A stretch of DNA of 64,000 bases from CBDHHC01 sp050633205 (GCA_050633205.1 JBOEGA010000046.1:1-64000), one strand, 5' to 3'; counted from the first letter of the stretch, positions 43,499 to 53,946 are shown. Translations and numbers: made by a program. Notes: generated by a model from the sequence alone, not told the origin.

Positions 43499-46258
43499 GT
43501 GTTGATAAATGCTAAAAAAGTTGTCTATCCCCCTTTATTTGACGCAGAGGAGCTGGATCGGGACCTGCAAGCTCTGGTTATTGAGCATAAAGGCAATGAT
43601 ACCGAATTGCGGTCAACAGTATTGGCTCGCCTGAAGAATCTTCTGGCATCTGTATATGAGAAGGCCGAAGCCGAGCTTATTGAGAGCGGTGATGGTCCAG
43701 GGTGTGCGGAGGCTTTATCTCTGTTTCAGGATCAGCTGATCGGAATCCTGTATGATTTTACAGTTAAAAATGTCTATCTGGCTGATAATCCTTCACGTAG
43801 TGAGCATATGGCTATTATTGCGACTGGCGGCTATGGTCGGGGACTGCTTGCTCCAAAATCTGATATCGATCTGCTGTTTCTTTTGCCGTACAAGCAGACT
43901 GCGTGGGGTGAAAGCGTTGTTGAGTATATCCTGTATTTTCTATGGGACCTCGGGTTTAAGGTTGGTCATGCGACCCGTTCGATAGATCAGTGTATTCAGC
44001 TTTCACGATCAGACTTTACAATCAGAACGGCAATTCTTGATGCGCGCCTGATATGGGGTGATGCAAGTCTGTTTAATGAGCTGAAAGAGCGCTTTGACGG
44101 TGATGTTGTTGAGGGGTCGGGGCGCGAATTTATTGAAGCCAAGCTTGATGAGCGTGATGCGCGCCATGAGCAATCAGGGCAAACCCGTTATCTGGTTGAG
44201 CCTAATATCAAAGATGGCAAGGGTGGTCTGCGTGATCTGCATACATTGTACTGGATCAGCAAGTATGTGACTGAAGCTGAGCGGGCTGCTGACTTTATTC
44301 AGGCGGGGATTTTCTCGCCTAAGGAATATAAGAATTTTGTCCGTTGTGAGCATTTTCTCTGGACGGTCCGCTGTCATCTACATTTTCTGACAGGACGTCC
44401 GGAAGAACGACTTACATTTGATATTCAGCAGGAGATGGCTGCAAGGCTGAACTATCAGGATCGTGGTGGCGAGCGCGCCATGTATGCTGTTGAGCGCTTT
44501 ATGCGCCATTATTTTCTGATTGCAAAAGAAGTTGGTGCGCTCACCAGGGTTGTCTGTCTTAGCCTTGAAATAAAAGAGCTTAAGGGAGCGCCTACTTTCA
44601 ATCGCGTGCTGAAAAGCAGTTTCTGGCTGCCAAAGAAGAAAATTGATCTTGGATCAGATGATTTTGTGCTGATTAATGATCGTCTTGCTGTGGCTGATGA
44701 TGGGGTTTTCAAAAAAGATCCGGTTAATATTATTCGTCTGTTTCATATCGCGGAAACATATAAGACGCTTTTCCATCCAGACACTATCCGTCTTGTTCGT
44801 GCTTCATGGCGTTTGATTGATGATGATTTAAGAGAGAACAAGGAAGCAAACCGTATTTTTCTTGAACTGCTTTGTTCGCAAACTAACTCCGAAAGCGTTC
44901 TCAGAAAGATGAACGAGGTTGGTGTTCTTGGCAGGTTTATCAAGGATTTTGGGCGTGTGGTGTGTATGATGCAGTTTAATATGTATCATCATTACACGGT
45001 TGATGAGCATCTTATCCGGGCGGTCGGTATTCTTAATCAGATTGAAACCGGGGCCGCTGAGGAAGATCACCCTGTAATCAGCCGGGTTATTCAGAGGGTT
45101 CATTATAAGCGGGCTCTCTATGTGGCAGTGCTGCTGCATGATATTGCCAAGGGGCGCGAAGAGGATCATTCTATTGCAGGCGCAAGAATAGCACGTGAGT
45201 TGTGTCCCAGGTTTGGTTTGTCAAAAATTGAAACTGAAACTGTTGCGTGGTTGATTGAAAACCATCTGGTTATGAGCCAGACTGCTCAGAGTCGGGACTT
45301 GAATGACCCTAAAACCATTCGGGATTTCGCGGATATGGTGCAGACGCGAGAGCGGTTGATGCTTTTACTGATATTGACAGTCTGTGATATTCGCGCTGTG
45401 GGCCCTGGCGTCTGGAATGGCTGGAAGAGGCAACTTATCCGGTCTCTGTATTTTTCTACGCAGCCATTGCTTGCGGGTGGTTATTCTGATGTCAGTCAGG
45501 AATCCCAGATTGCCAAAGCGAAAGAGCTTGTCCGAATAGAGCTTAAGGACTGGAGTGAGGCGGAGCAAAACAGTTTCATTAACAGGCATTCTGATAATTA
45601 CTGGGTACGGACAGAGTTAAAACATCAGATTCTTCATGCTGAGTTATTGAAGCAATGGGATGCTGAAAAGCAGATGCTGGTTTTTAATATAAATGTAGAT
45701 GAAAATTCCGGTGTTACTGAAATAACAGTTGTTACTAAGGGAATTAAGCAGCTACTTACTAATATCTCGGGTGCCTGTGCCAGTTCAGGGGCTAATATTG
45801 TGGGAGCCCAGATTTCAACGACACTGGATGGGCTTGCACTTGATACTATTGTAATCAAGAGAGAGTTTCCACGCAGCGAGGATGAGAAGCGGCGTGCGAA
45901 TCGAATCATCAAGATGTTAGGCAGTTTGCTATCCGGAGAGCAGAAAATTGATCAAATCACTGTGGATAAGGGGCGTAAGGCACAGCTAGTAGATGTTTTC
46001 TCTGTCGACCCGGAAGTTATTATTGATGACAACTTATCTGAAGAATTTACAGTATTGGAGTTTAATGCCCCAGATCAGGCTGGGCTTTTATTTCATGTTA
46101 TGAAAGTATTGGCTAAGTATAAGTTGATAATTTCTTCTGCACATATTGCTACATTTGGTGAAAAAGCTGTAGATGTTTTTTATATAAGTAATTTTAAATC
46201 AAGAAATATTAATAAAGAAAATCTTGTTGAAGAACTTATAGACATTGTTGATGATTAG
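43499..46258 (+). CDS. glnD: Bifunctional [protein-PII] uridylyltransferase/uridylyl-removing enzyme
   Basis: GlnD reads glutamine and (de)uridylylates PII proteins to control nitrogen metabolism. In the 919-residue protein the nucleotidyltransferase motif GGYGRG (110-115) with SDIDL (121-125) is followed by an HD domain (LLHDIAKGREEDHSIAG) and two C-terminal ACT domains that sense glutamine. The start is GTG, with GAAGAG upstream. Confidence 0.97.
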   Translation: MLINAKKVVYPPLFDAEELDRDLQALVIEHKGNDTELRSTVLARLKNLLASVYEKAEAELIESGDGPGCAEALSLFQDQLIGILYDFTVKNVYLADNPSRSEHMAIIATGGYGRGLLAPKSDIDLLFLLPYKQTAWGESVVEYILYFLWDLGFKVGHATRSIDQCIQLSRSDFTIRTAILDARLIWGDASLFNELKERFDGDVVEGSGREFIEAKLDERDARHEQSGQTRYLVEPNIKDGKGGLRDLHTLYWISKYVTEAERAADFIQAGIFSPKEYKNFVRCEHFLWTVRCHLHFLTGRPEERLTFDIQQEMAARLNYQDRGGERAMYAVERFMRHYFLIAKEVGALTRVVCLSLEIKELKGAPTFNRVLKSSFWLPKKKIDLGSDDFVLINDRLAVADDGVFKKDPVNIIRLFHIAETYKTLFHPDTIRLVRASWRLIDDDLRENKEANRIFLELLCSQTNSESVLRKMNEVGVLGRFIKDFGRVVCMMQFNMYHHYTVDEHLIRAVGILNQIETGAAEEDHPVISRVIQRVHYKRALYVAVLLHDIAKGREEDHSIAGARIARELCPRFGLSKIETETVAWLIENHLVMSQTAQSRDLNDPKTIRDFADMVQTRERLMLLLILTVCDIRAVGPGVWNGWKRQLIRSLYFSTQPLLAGGYSDVSQESQIAKAKELVRIELKDWSEAEQNSFINRHSDNYWVRTELKHQILHAELLKQWDAEKQMLVFNINVDENSGVTEITVVTKGIKQLLTNISGACASSGANIVGAQISTTLDGLALDTIVIKREFPRSEDEKRRANRIIKMLGSLLSGEQKIDQITVDKGRKAQLVDVFSVDPEVIIDDNLSEEFTVLEFNAPDQAGLLFHVMKVLAKYKLIISSAHIATFGEKAVDVFYISNFKSRNINKENLVEELIDIVDD

Positions 46259-46600
46259 GTTTGAATTTATTTCAGAAAAAAATAATTGTTGTTGCTGGTG
46301 ACCTTTCTTTGGCATGATTTATTCTTTTAATTCTCAATGCTAACTTTAGAGTTATTGAGAGTGTAAATATTTTAAAAAAAGTTGCTGTTTCATATATGCA
46401 ACGCGGTATTATTATGTTGTCATAATTTCTTCTTATGGTTGCAATGTAGACTTATTCACACATACCCTTCGCGATTATGCGGCCATGTTTTCTCTCGCCT
46501 TATTATCTGGTGGTACAGGAGACATGCACAATTTATCCGTGGCAGAAATGTATTGATAGTACTGCGCTAAAAGAAAAAACTCTTTGAGCGGAGATGAATC
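46259..46600. promoter_or_regulatory. Intergenic region upstream of the porin gene
   Basis: 342 AT-rich bases with no convincing gene. It must hold the porin promoter. GGAG at about 46590 precedes the porin ATG by eight bases. Confidence 0.5.
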
Positions 46601-47860
46601 ATGGGATTCGGGTTAAGTAATTTTCGATCAGCAGCGATTGCTACGATCGGAACTCTGGTAGGTGGTTTTGGTGTTGCGCAAGCAGGAGGAGCTGTCGGTG
46701 GGAACTGTTGTTCTGACCTTGAGGTGCGTGTTGCAGAGCTGGAAGCATCTACAGTAAGAAAAGGAAACCGGAAGGTTTCATTGAAGATTTCAGGGTATGT
46801 CAACAAAATGCTCCTGATCTGGGATGATGGTGCGGAAAGTGGGAGTTATGTTCTTGATAACTCCACTTCAGCCAGTCGTTTCAGGTTTAAAGGATCTGCT
46901 GCTGTCAGCGCAGATCTCAAGGCAGGCTTTCTGGTAGAATTTGAACTGGCTGATGCGGCATCCATGTATGCTGATCAGGATAGCTCTCAAAATGGAATGG
47001 ACGTGCTGTCTGTTCGCAAAGCTGCCTGGTTTTTGAAGTCAAAAAAATATGGCAAGCTGACTGTCGGGCAGTATTCTCAGGCTACTGATGATATAATTCT
47101 GATGAGTTATGGCGGCACAGGTGCTGCTGCAACGGCTGACACTGAAGCATGGAACAGAGGTTTTTCTATCGGAAACTCTGTGAATGGTAATAGCTGGGGG
47201 CATGTTCTTTCCGGCGGTCTGGGGCTGGATACAAAGCGTGGCGATGTTGTTCGGTATGACTCACCAACCATATCAGGGTTTATGTTGAGTGCAGCCTGGG
47301 GTGATCAGGATGTCTGGGATGTGGCTTTGAAGTGGAAAGGCGCATTTGGTCATTTTCGTGTAGCTGCGGGCGTAGGATACTACAGTAACGAAGGTGAGCA
47401 GCTTATTGTCGACGGTGTGACCAGAGATGTTGATTTTAATGAAATCAAGGGTTCGACTTCAGTTGTTCATGTTCCGACAGGGGTATTCCTGACAGGTGCC
47501 TATCTTGGTCGTGAGCGTGATGTTGCCGGCGGTGGCAGTCTGGCAGATTCCAGAATGTATTATATACAGGCTGGTATTAAAAAGCGTGTACTTGCGCTGG
47601 GTGCGACAACAATTTTTACCGAATATTCCAATAATGAAGATTTTGGTACCGGTGTAGATTTTGATGGCAATGGTTCCAGAGATTATGCGTCAAGCGAAGT
47701 TGATGTCTGGGGACTTGGTGTTGTGCAGCGCGTTGACCGGGCTGGTATGGAAGTTTATGCGGTTTACCGGAATTATGACGCCGAGATTACCAATGATAAG
47801 GCAAATGCTGATGAAGAAGATTTCAGCTCAGTTGCTGTCGGTGCCCGAATTAAGTTTTAG
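46601..47860 (+). CDS. Outer-membrane porin (alphaproteobacterial, gated by no visible regulator)
   Basis: A 419-residue protein with an N-terminal export signal (hydrophobic run ending around AQAGGAVGG), a short helical segment (LEVRVAELEAS) and then beta-strand-rich sequence with aromatic residues. KISGYVNKMLLIWDD and the C-terminal SSVAVGARIKF end (terminal Phe, as in outer-membrane barrels) fit a general porin. It is likely a passive channel for small solutes. It sits between glnD and murJ with its own terminator. Confidence 0.85.
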   Translation: MGFGLSNFRSAAIATIGTLVGGFGVAQAGGAVGGNCCSDLEVRVAELEASTVRKGNRKVSLKISGYVNKMLLIWDDGAESGSYVLDNSTSASRFRFKGSAAVSADLKAGFLVEFELADAASMYADQDSSQNGMDVLSVRKAAWFLKSKKYGKLTVGQYSQATDDIILMSYGGTGAAATADTEAWNRGFSIGNSVNGNSWGHVLSGGLGLDTKRGDVVRYDSPTISGFMLSAAWGDQDVWDVALKWKGAFGHFRVAAGVGYYSNEGEQLIVDGVTRDVDFNEIKGSTSVVHVPTGVFLTGAYLGRERDVAGGGSLADSRMYYIQAGIKKRVLALGATTIFTEYSNNEDFGTGVDFDGNGSRDYASSEVDVWGLGVVQRVDRAGMEVYAVYRNYDAEITNDKANADEEDFSSVAVGARIKF

Positions 47861-47910
47861 GCCCTGCTGGACATTATTCAGAATCCGGGTATTTACATAA
47901 AAAAACAAGA

Positions 47911-47940
47911 AGCCGCTTTCCATAATAAGCGGCTTTTTTC
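47911..47940 (+). terminator. Intrinsic terminator after porin
   Basis: AGCCGCTT (47911-47918) and AAGCGGCT (47927-47934) form an 8-bp stem followed by TTTTTT. It isolates the porin from murJ. Confidence 0.9.
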
Positions 47941-48078
47941 GTTGTAGTTCAATATTACAGGCATAATCAGTGATGTTCGCTCTGTATCGCAGTCTGGGGT
48001 ATAGTAATTTCAGCATAAGCCCTCTATTATCGCGCAAAATAAATAATTAGCCATTGTGCTTATTCCGGGCATGCTTTT

Positions 48079-49653
48079 ATGAAACTTTATCGTTCTTTTG
48101 CCACCGTTGGTGGTATGACCATGTTGAGCCGCGTACTTGGTTTTGTTCGCGAGATTATGATTGCCTTCTTTTTCGGGGCAGGATCTGTTGCGGATGTTTT
48201 CTTTGTCGCTTTCAGATTTCCTAACCTGTTTCGCAGGATATTTGCTGAAGGGGCTTTTAACTCGGCATTTGTCCCACTTTTTACGAAAAAGCTTGAGAAT
48301 GATAACCGCAGTAAAGCAAAGCAGTTTGCAGAAGAAGCGATGGCTTTGCTGCTGACAGCTCTGCTTATTTTGCTGGCTGTTGCAGAGCTGTCAATGCCAT
48401 GGCTCATACATTATATTGCTCCCGGATTTTCTGATAATGATTTCAAAGTTGATCTCGCTGTTACGCTTAGCCAGATAATGTTTCCCTACCTGCTTTTTGT
48501 TTCCATAGCAGCTCTGTTGTCGGGAATTCTCAATGCTTTGGGGCGTTTTGCAGTTGCAGCGGCTGCTCCTGTTGTTCTCAATGTCGTGCTGGTTGGTGTG
48601 TTGATGGTCGCCTACTATTCGGGTGTTGTGGCTCAGGTAGACGCAGTAATATATCTGTCGTGGGGCGTGTTTATTGCCGGTGTTCTGCAGTTATTGATGC
48701 TGGTATATGCGGTGCAACTGGTAGGGCTGAGGCTGGAGTTCAGATTGCCGCGTCTGACGCCTGATATGCGGAAGTTTATTATTCTGGCTATTCCTGGAAT
48801 TCTGGTTGGAGCTGTTACACAGATCAATATCGTTATCGGGCAGGTTATTGTCAGCTTTCAGGACGGGGCGATTTCTGTTCTTTCCTATGCGGACAGGATT
48901 TATCAGTTACCGCTCGGGATAATTGGTATTGCTATCGGTGTTGTTCTGCTTCCTGATTTATCAGGCAAGTTGCGTTCGGGGGATATGAGAGCGGTCCATA
49001 ATAGTCAAAACAGGTCTCTGGAATTTTCCATGTTATTGACTTTGCCTGCTGCGGTGGCGCTGTTTGTTGCTCCGGAACCGATTGTACGAGTTCTGTTTGA
49101 GCGTGGTGCTTTTAATGTTGCGAATACGCAGGCAACAGCACTGGCGCTTTCAGCGTTTGCCTGGGGGTTACCATCGTTTGTTCTGATAAAGGTATTTACT
49201 CCGGCATTTTTTGCCAGAGAAGATACCAGAACCCCTATGATGTATGCGATTGCAGGCATGGTCTGTAATACTGTGCTTTCATTTATATTGTTCGGTTATT
49301 TCGGGATGGGCTTTTTGGGGATTGCCATAGCTACTACCGTTGCCGGGTGGGTTACGACTGGTTTGCTCTGGCATAAACTGTTGCGTATGGGGTATTTTAA
49401 AGCTGATAATCAGTTATTGATGTCTATTGGGCCTATTGTGGTGTCCTGTGTTATTATGGGGTGCCTGATCTGGTTTGGTGTGCATATTTTTGAACATTTA
49501 TTTGCGTCTGAACAGGCTACAATTGTGCAGATTATATCTCTAGGTGTTCTGGTTCTGATCGGGTTCTTTTCTTATGCAGCATCTGCACATTTTACAGGTG
49601 CGATACATATACCGACATTTTTGAAAATGCTCACAAAGCGTAGAATGGCCTAA
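48079..49653 (+). CDS. murJ: Lipid II flippase MurJ
   Basis: A 524-residue, roughly 14-helix MOP-superfamily membrane protein that flips the peptidoglycan precursor lipid II. The N-terminus (SRVLGFVREIMIAFFFGAG) and FRFPNLFRRIFAEGAFNSAF are signatures of MurJ/MviN. It is followed by trpS. Confidence 0.97.
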   Translation: MKLYRSFATVGGMTMLSRVLGFVREIMIAFFFGAGSVADVFFVAFRFPNLFRRIFAEGAFNSAFVPLFTKKLENDNRSKAKQFAEEAMALLLTALLILLAVAELSMPWLIHYIAPGFSDNDFKVDLAVTLSQIMFPYLLFVSIAALLSGILNALGRFAVAAAAPVVLNVVLVGVLMVAYYSGVVAQVDAVIYLSWGVFIAGVLQLLMLVYAVQLVGLRLEFRLPRLTPDMRKFIILAIPGILVGAVTQINIVIGQVIVSFQDGAISVLSYADRIYQLPLGIIGIAIGVVLLPDLSGKLRSGDMRAVHNSQNRSLEFSMLLTLPAAVALFVAPEPIVRVLFERGAFNVANTQATALALSAFAWGLPSFVLIKVFTPAFFAREDTRTPMMYAIAGMVCNTVLSFILFGYFGMGFLGIAIATTVAGWVTTGLLWHKLLRMGYFKADNQLLMSIGPIVVSCVIMGCLIWFGVHIFEHLFASEQATIVQIISLGVLVLIGFFSYAASAHFTGAIHIPTFLKMLTKRRMA

Positions 49654-49772
49654 AATACGAGACTTGCTGATCCGGGAAAGGATGTGTATTGAGTTGCATT
49701 TCCATTTTCCATATCAGGATCTATAAAATTGCTGCCTTGTTTGCTGCGGTGATAATTTCAGGGGGAATTGAG

Positions 49773-50807
49773 ATGAAAATTGAAGAGCGGGTTTTTTCCG
49801 GTGTGCAGCCGACGGGGAATCTCCACCTTGGTAACTATCTTGGTGCTATTACGAAGTTTGTGGCATTGCAGGAAAAGCATCAGTGCCTTTATTGTGTTGT
49901 TGATCTTCATGCAATTACGGTCTGGCAGGATCCTGATGAGCTTTTGAAAAGTACGAGAGAAGTTGCTGCGGCGTTTATTGCTTCTGGTGTTGATGCCGAG
50001 AAGAATATCATCTTCAATCAGAGTCAGGTTTCCGGCCATGCCGAGCTTGCGTGGATCTTTAATTGTGTTGCGCGTATGGGCTGGTTGAATCGTATGACCC
50101 AGTTCAAGGAAAAAGCCGGCAAGCATAAAGAAAATGCATCGGTAGGCCTGTTTGCCTACCCTAACCTGATGGCAGCCGATATTCTGCTTTACAGGTCAAC
50201 ACATGTTCCGGTTGGGGATGACCAGAAACAGCATCTGGAACTTGCACGGGATATTGCGCAGAAATTCAATGTTGATTTTGCGGATTCAATTGCAAAAGCG
50301 GGCTGTGGCGACGAGTTCTTTCCATTGCCTGAGCCTCTTATTACAGGCCCTGCAACGCGGGTTATGTCCCTGAAGGATGGCTCTAAGAAGATGAGTAAGT
50401 CTGACCCATCTGAGTTATCCCGTATTAATCTTTCTGATGATGCAGATACAATTGCAAAGAAAATTAAAAAAGCCAAAACTGACCCAGAGCCTTTGCCGAG
50501 TGAAGTCGATGGTCTTGAGGGACGCCCTGAGGCAGATAATCTGGTCGGGATTTTTGCTGCGCTTTCAGAGCGTACTAAAGCCGATGTATTGAAACAATAT
50601 GGTGGTGGGCAGTTCTCAGGATTCAAACAGGATCTGGCTGAGGTGGTTGTAGAAAAATTATCTCCTATTACTAAAGAAATAGTACGTTTAATGGATGATG
50701 TTTCACATATTGATAAAGTATTGGTTGATGGTGCAGATAAAGCCCGCACGATTTCAGAGCCTATCTATGATAAAGTAAGAGAAATCGTTGGTTTTATTAG
50801 GAAATAG
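49773..50807 (+). CDS. trpS: Tryptophanyl-tRNA synthetase
   Basis: Class I synthetase of 344 residues that charges tRNA-Trp. The HIGH-type motif PTGNLHLGNY is at residues 13-22 and KMSKS at 206-210. The ATG at 49773 is chosen because GGGGGA lies upstream; an in-frame start at 49689 adds a hydrophobic stretch foreign to the family. Confidence 0.97.
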   Translation: MKIEERVFSGVQPTGNLHLGNYLGAITKFVALQEKHQCLYCVVDLHAITVWQDPDELLKSTREVAAAFIASGVDAEKNIIFNQSQVSGHAELAWIFNCVARMGWLNRMTQFKEKAGKHKENASVGLFAYPNLMAADILLYRSTHVPVGDDQKQHLELARDIAQKFNVDFADSIAKAGCGDEFFPLPEPLITGPATRVMSLKDGSKKMSKSDPSELSRINLSDDADTIAKKIKKAKTDPEPLPSEVDGLEGRPEADNLVGIFAALSERTKADVLKQYGGGQFSGFKQDLAEVVVEKLSPITKEIVRLMDDVSHIDKVLVDGADKARTISEPIYDKVREIVGFIRK

Positions 50808-50928
50808 TCAGTCAATTTATGGTAAATAATATTTCATTATTAAGAAATCCTAGCATATTTTATAGTTTGTGTTAAAACTACTGTTAAAGGTTTCTGAATT
50901 TTAAATGAAATAGTTATGGCTTTTGTGA

Positions 50929-51438
50929 ATGACTGAAACAAGAAGAAGACGTGTTTTCGAAGAAGGACGTTTAAGAAAGTTTCTGGTAGTTCTTGATGAA
51001 ACTACTGAATGTGAAGGCGCCATGGCGTTTGCAGCTAACCGGGTTCGCAGAACCGGGGGACGTATTACATTTCTCTATGTAGTTGAACCTGGTGATTTTC
51101 AACACTGGCTCGGTGTTAAAGAGATTGCCAGGGAAGAGGCTTTTACAAAAGCTCGTGCGGTTTTTCGGCTTTACACCCGAAAGTTGAAAAATATGGGCTT
51201 TGAGGAGCTTGAGCCAGAAGAAATTATTCGTGAAGGCCAGAGGGCGGAAGAAATTCTTAAGCTTATAGAAGAGGACAGGGATATTGCTATCCTTGTTCTT
51301 GGGGCTTCCGAAGAACCAAATGGTCCAGGACCGCTGGTTTCCTCATTTGCTGCCGGGCAACATGCCGGGCGTTTTCCTATCCCCATTTCAATAGTTCCCG
51401 GCCATTTGTCACCTGAAGAGATTGAAGGCTTGGCATAG
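50929..51438 (+). CDS. Universal stress protein (UspA-like)
   Basis: A 169-residue UspA-fold protein: FLVVLDETTECEGAMAFAAN, VTFLYVV-type strand (here ITFLYVVEPGD), and IAILVLGASEEPNGPGPLVS, a nucleotide-binding-like loop. Its position between trpS and nfuA is conserved in alphaproteobacteria. The role is general stress; no specific activity is evident. Confidence 0.87.
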   Translation: MTETRRRRVFEEGRLRKFLVVLDETTECEGAMAFAANRVRRTGGRITFLYVVEPGDFQHWLGVKEIAREEAFTKARAVFRLYTRKLKNMGFEELEPEEIIREGQRAEEILKLIEEDRDIAILVLGASEEPNGPGPLVSSFAAGQHAGRFPIPISIVPGHLSPEEIEGLA

Positions 51439-51583
51439 CGCTTTATTACCACTATATATTTCCTATAATTTCAGTGCCTTAATGTCTTATGATGTCAGGG
51501 GTATCGATTTTTGTAGAAATTTCAGGAACGGTTCGTTAAACTGATGAAAACTAGAATCGTTCTAAAGTAGCGTAGGTGCTCAA

Positions 51584-52144
51584 ATGTTTATACAAACAGA
51601 GGCAACTCCAAATCCGGTTACATTGAAGTTTATTCCGGGTAAGGCAGTGCTGGATAGCGGAACACGGGATTTTCGTAGTGCTGAAGAGGCAAGCGGATCT
51701 CCATTAGCCACGCGTTTATTCGAAATTAACGGTGTTACTGGCGTATTTCTTGGCTCAGATTTTATATCTGTTACCAAGGAAGAAGGAGAATGGCAGCATC
51801 TGAAGCCTTCAATTCTCGGTGTTATTATGGAGCATTACATGTCTGGTGCGCCTGTTGTTGATGACGGGTCTGTCGGGGCGGAAAGTGCTTCAGAAGAGGA
51901 TTTTGATCCTGCTGATGGCGAGATCGTAGATACTATCAAAGAACTTCTGGAAACCAGAGTTCGACCTGCAGTTGCACAGGATGGTGGTGATATTGTATTC
52001 AGGCGATATCAGGAAGGTATTGTGTATCTTCATATGCAAGGTGCATGTGCGGGTTGCCCAAGTTCCACGGCAACACTTCGTCATGGTATTGAAAACCTTC
52101 TTAAACATTTCATTCCTGAAATTCAGGAAGTTCGTCCGGTTTAA
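51584..52144 (+). CDS. nfuA: Iron-sulfur cluster carrier NfuA
   Basis: A 186-residue NifU-like carrier of Fe-S clusters. The N-terminal domain (MFIQTEATPNPVTLKFIPG) is followed by the NifU C-terminal domain with Cys155 and Cys158 in CAGC. It would deliver [4Fe-4S] clusters to targets such as aconitase and MiaB-type enzymes. Confidence 0.95.
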   Translation: MFIQTEATPNPVTLKFIPGKAVLDSGTRDFRSAEEASGSPLATRLFEINGVTGVFLGSDFISVTKEEGEWQHLKPSILGVIMEHYMSGAPVVDDGSVGAESASEEDFDPADGEIVDTIKELLETRVRPAVAQDGGDIVFRRYQEGIVYLHMQGACAGCPSSTATLRHGIENLLKHFIPEIQEVRPV

Positions 52145-52171
52145 CCTGTTGCAAGAGGCAAGATCTGCTTT

Positions 52172-52858
52172 ATGAATATACTTGCCTTTGATACTACCAT
52201 GCAGGCCTGTTCTGCAGCTGTGCTGACAGAAGCTGGTGGATGTTTTTCCATCCTTCGGGAAATTGAGCGGGGTCATGCAGAGGCACTTATGCCCATGGTG
52301 CTTGAAGTCCTTGAGCAGGCGCAGGTTACTTTTCAGGATATAGATTGTGTTGCAGTGACGCTGGGGCCGGGAGCCTTTACGGGTGTTCGGGTTGGTGTCG
52401 CTACGGCTCGTGGGCTTGGTGTTGCGCTGGATAAACCTGTTTATGGATATTCCAGCCTGCATGTTATGGCGGCTCAAGCAGTTGCAGAAGCATGTGTGTC
52501 GGAGTTTGAGCAGATTGTTGTAACAACAGATGCCCGGCGCGGTGAGTTATATGCCCAGATTTTTGATCCGGGACTACAGGCAATTGACCTTCCCTTTATG
52601 ACCACAGCAGAAAAACTCAGCGAGCTTATACTGTCCAGAGAAACTCTGGTGATTGGGAGTGGTGGGGCTGATTTAGCTTCTGCGATAGCAAATGAAGGCG
52701 GCACGCAGTGGATTATGCCTGAACTCTTGCCTGATGCGGCTGCTCTTGTGCGTCTTGCGGGGTCTGAGGTTGGGCGCCAACAGGATATTTCTCCTTTATA
52801 TCTACGTGCTCCTGATGCAAAGCCACAGGTGGGGAAGCACGTTCTCCGGGCCAGTTAG
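52172..52858 (+). CDS. tsaB: tRNA threonylcarbamoyladenosine biosynthesis protein TsaB
   Basis: A 228-residue ASKHA-fold protein, the TsaD partner for t6A37 in tRNA. N-terminal LAFDTTMQACSAAVL and TLGPGAFTGVRVGVATARGL are TsaB signatures. It forms a run nfuA-tsaB-rimI with short gaps (27 and 15 bases). Confidence 0.95.
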   Translation: MNILAFDTTMQACSAAVLTEAGGCFSILREIERGHAEALMPMVLEVLEQAQVTFQDIDCVAVTLGPGAFTGVRVGVATARGLGVALDKPVYGYSSLHVMAAQAVAEACVSEFEQIVVTTDARRGELYAQIFDPGLQAIDLPFMTTAEKLSELILSRETLVIGSGGADLASAIANEGGTQWIMPELLPDAAALVRLAGSEVGRQQDISPLYLRAPDAKPQVGKHVLRAS

Positions 52859-52873
52859 CGGAGGCTGTTGTTA

Positions 52874-53356
52874 ATGTCTTTTGATATTTCAGCCATAAAG
52901 CCAAGACCTATTGATAATATATCAGATGAGTGGGTTGCTGCATTAGCTCAGGTCCATGGAAATCTGTTTTCTGATGGGTGGTCAGAGCAGGATTTTATTC
53001 GCTTTATAGAAAATCAATCAGATATTGTGATCGCAGCAATTGATGAAAATCTTCATATTCTTGCCGGGTTTTTAATTCTTCGTATAGTTATTGATGAGGC
53101 AGAAATTCTAACTATCGGAGTTGCTGCGGATTATCAAGGGCGTGGTGTTGCTTCACTGCTCTGTAAGGACTTGCTTGATACTGCTACAAAGGATGGGGTG
53201 AAGAAGATATTTCTGGAAGTTCGTGCAGATAATGTAAAGGCTTTAAGTCTGTATGAAAAACAAGGATTTGATCTTGTGGCAACCCGTGAAGGTTATTATA
53301 AAAATCATAAAGAGGCCGGTAGAATTGATGGTTTAGTAATGCAGAAGTCTATATAG
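52874..53356 (+). CDS. rimI: Ribosomal protein S18 alanine N-acetyltransferase RimI-like
   Basis: A 160-residue GNAT protein with the acetyl-CoA loop ADYQGRGVASLLC and the C-terminal LYEKQGFDLVATREGYYKNH typical of RimI. It follows tsaB, the usual order. The ATG at 52874 has GGAGG nine bases upstream; an earlier TTG at 52868 is less likely. Confidence 0.9.
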   Translation: MSFDISAIKPRPIDNISDEWVAALAQVHGNLFSDGWSEQDFIRFIENQSDIVIAAIDENLHILAGFLILRIVIDEAEILTIGVAADYQGRGVASLLCKDLLDTATKDGVKKIFLEVRADNVKALSLYEKQGFDLVATREGYYKNHKEAGRIDGLVMQKSI

Positions 53357-53423
53357 ACAATATTTCTTCTGTTTTCGATGGGCGATTTATTCTAACATAG
53401 TCAAACTATATTTAGTTGAATCC

Positions 53424-53873
53424 ATGAGGGATGGTGGAATAGTGTCGGAAAACTTTAGTAAGCTTGAACAGTTGTGTGCGGAAAAAGGTATGCGTATGAC
53501 CGACCAGCGTCGGGTTATTGCGCGTGTTCTGTCTGAAGCACTGGATCACCCCGATGTCGAAGAAGTCCATCGGCGGGTGAATGAGCTTGATAATCGTATT
53601 TCGCTTTCTACCGTTTACCGTACTGTCAGAATGTTTGAAGAAGAAGGCATTATAGAGCGGCATGATTTTGGTGATGGCCGTGCCAGATATGAGCAGGCTG
53701 ATACGGAGCACCATGATCATCTGATTGATATTAAATCGGGTAAGGTTATTGAGTTTCGCAATGAGCAGATCGAGCGGTTGCAGGAAGTTGTTGCCAGAGA
53801 ACTCGGATATAAGCTTGTTGACCATAAACTTGAATTATATGGAATACCACTTAGCGACAAAAAGAACCCGTGA
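53424..53873 (+). CDS. fur: Ferric uptake regulator family protein (Fur)
   Basis: A 149-residue Fur protein: winged helix MTDQRRVIARVLSEALDHPD, recognition segment ISLSTVYRTVRMFEEEGII, then metal-site region DTEHHDHLIDIKSGKVIEF. No CxxC pair occurs, only one cysteine, as in alphaproteobacterial Fur/Mur. It could respond to iron or manganese. A GTG at 53442 preceded by GGTGGAAT is an alternative start. It lies in a conserved cluster before plsC and miaB. Confidence 0.92.
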   Translation: MRDGGIVSENFSKLEQLCAEKGMRMTDQRRVIARVLSEALDHPDVEEVHRRVNELDNRISLSTVYRTVRMFEEEGIIERHDFGDGRARYEQADTEHHDHLIDIKSGKVIEFRNEQIERLQEVVARELGYKLVDHKLELYGIPLSDKKNP

Positions 53874-53946
53874 TAAAGCTAGAGTAGACAAACTCTGAAT
53901 AAAAATAATAGATTACAATTTTAATCTGGAGTTAGGGCATACGGAA

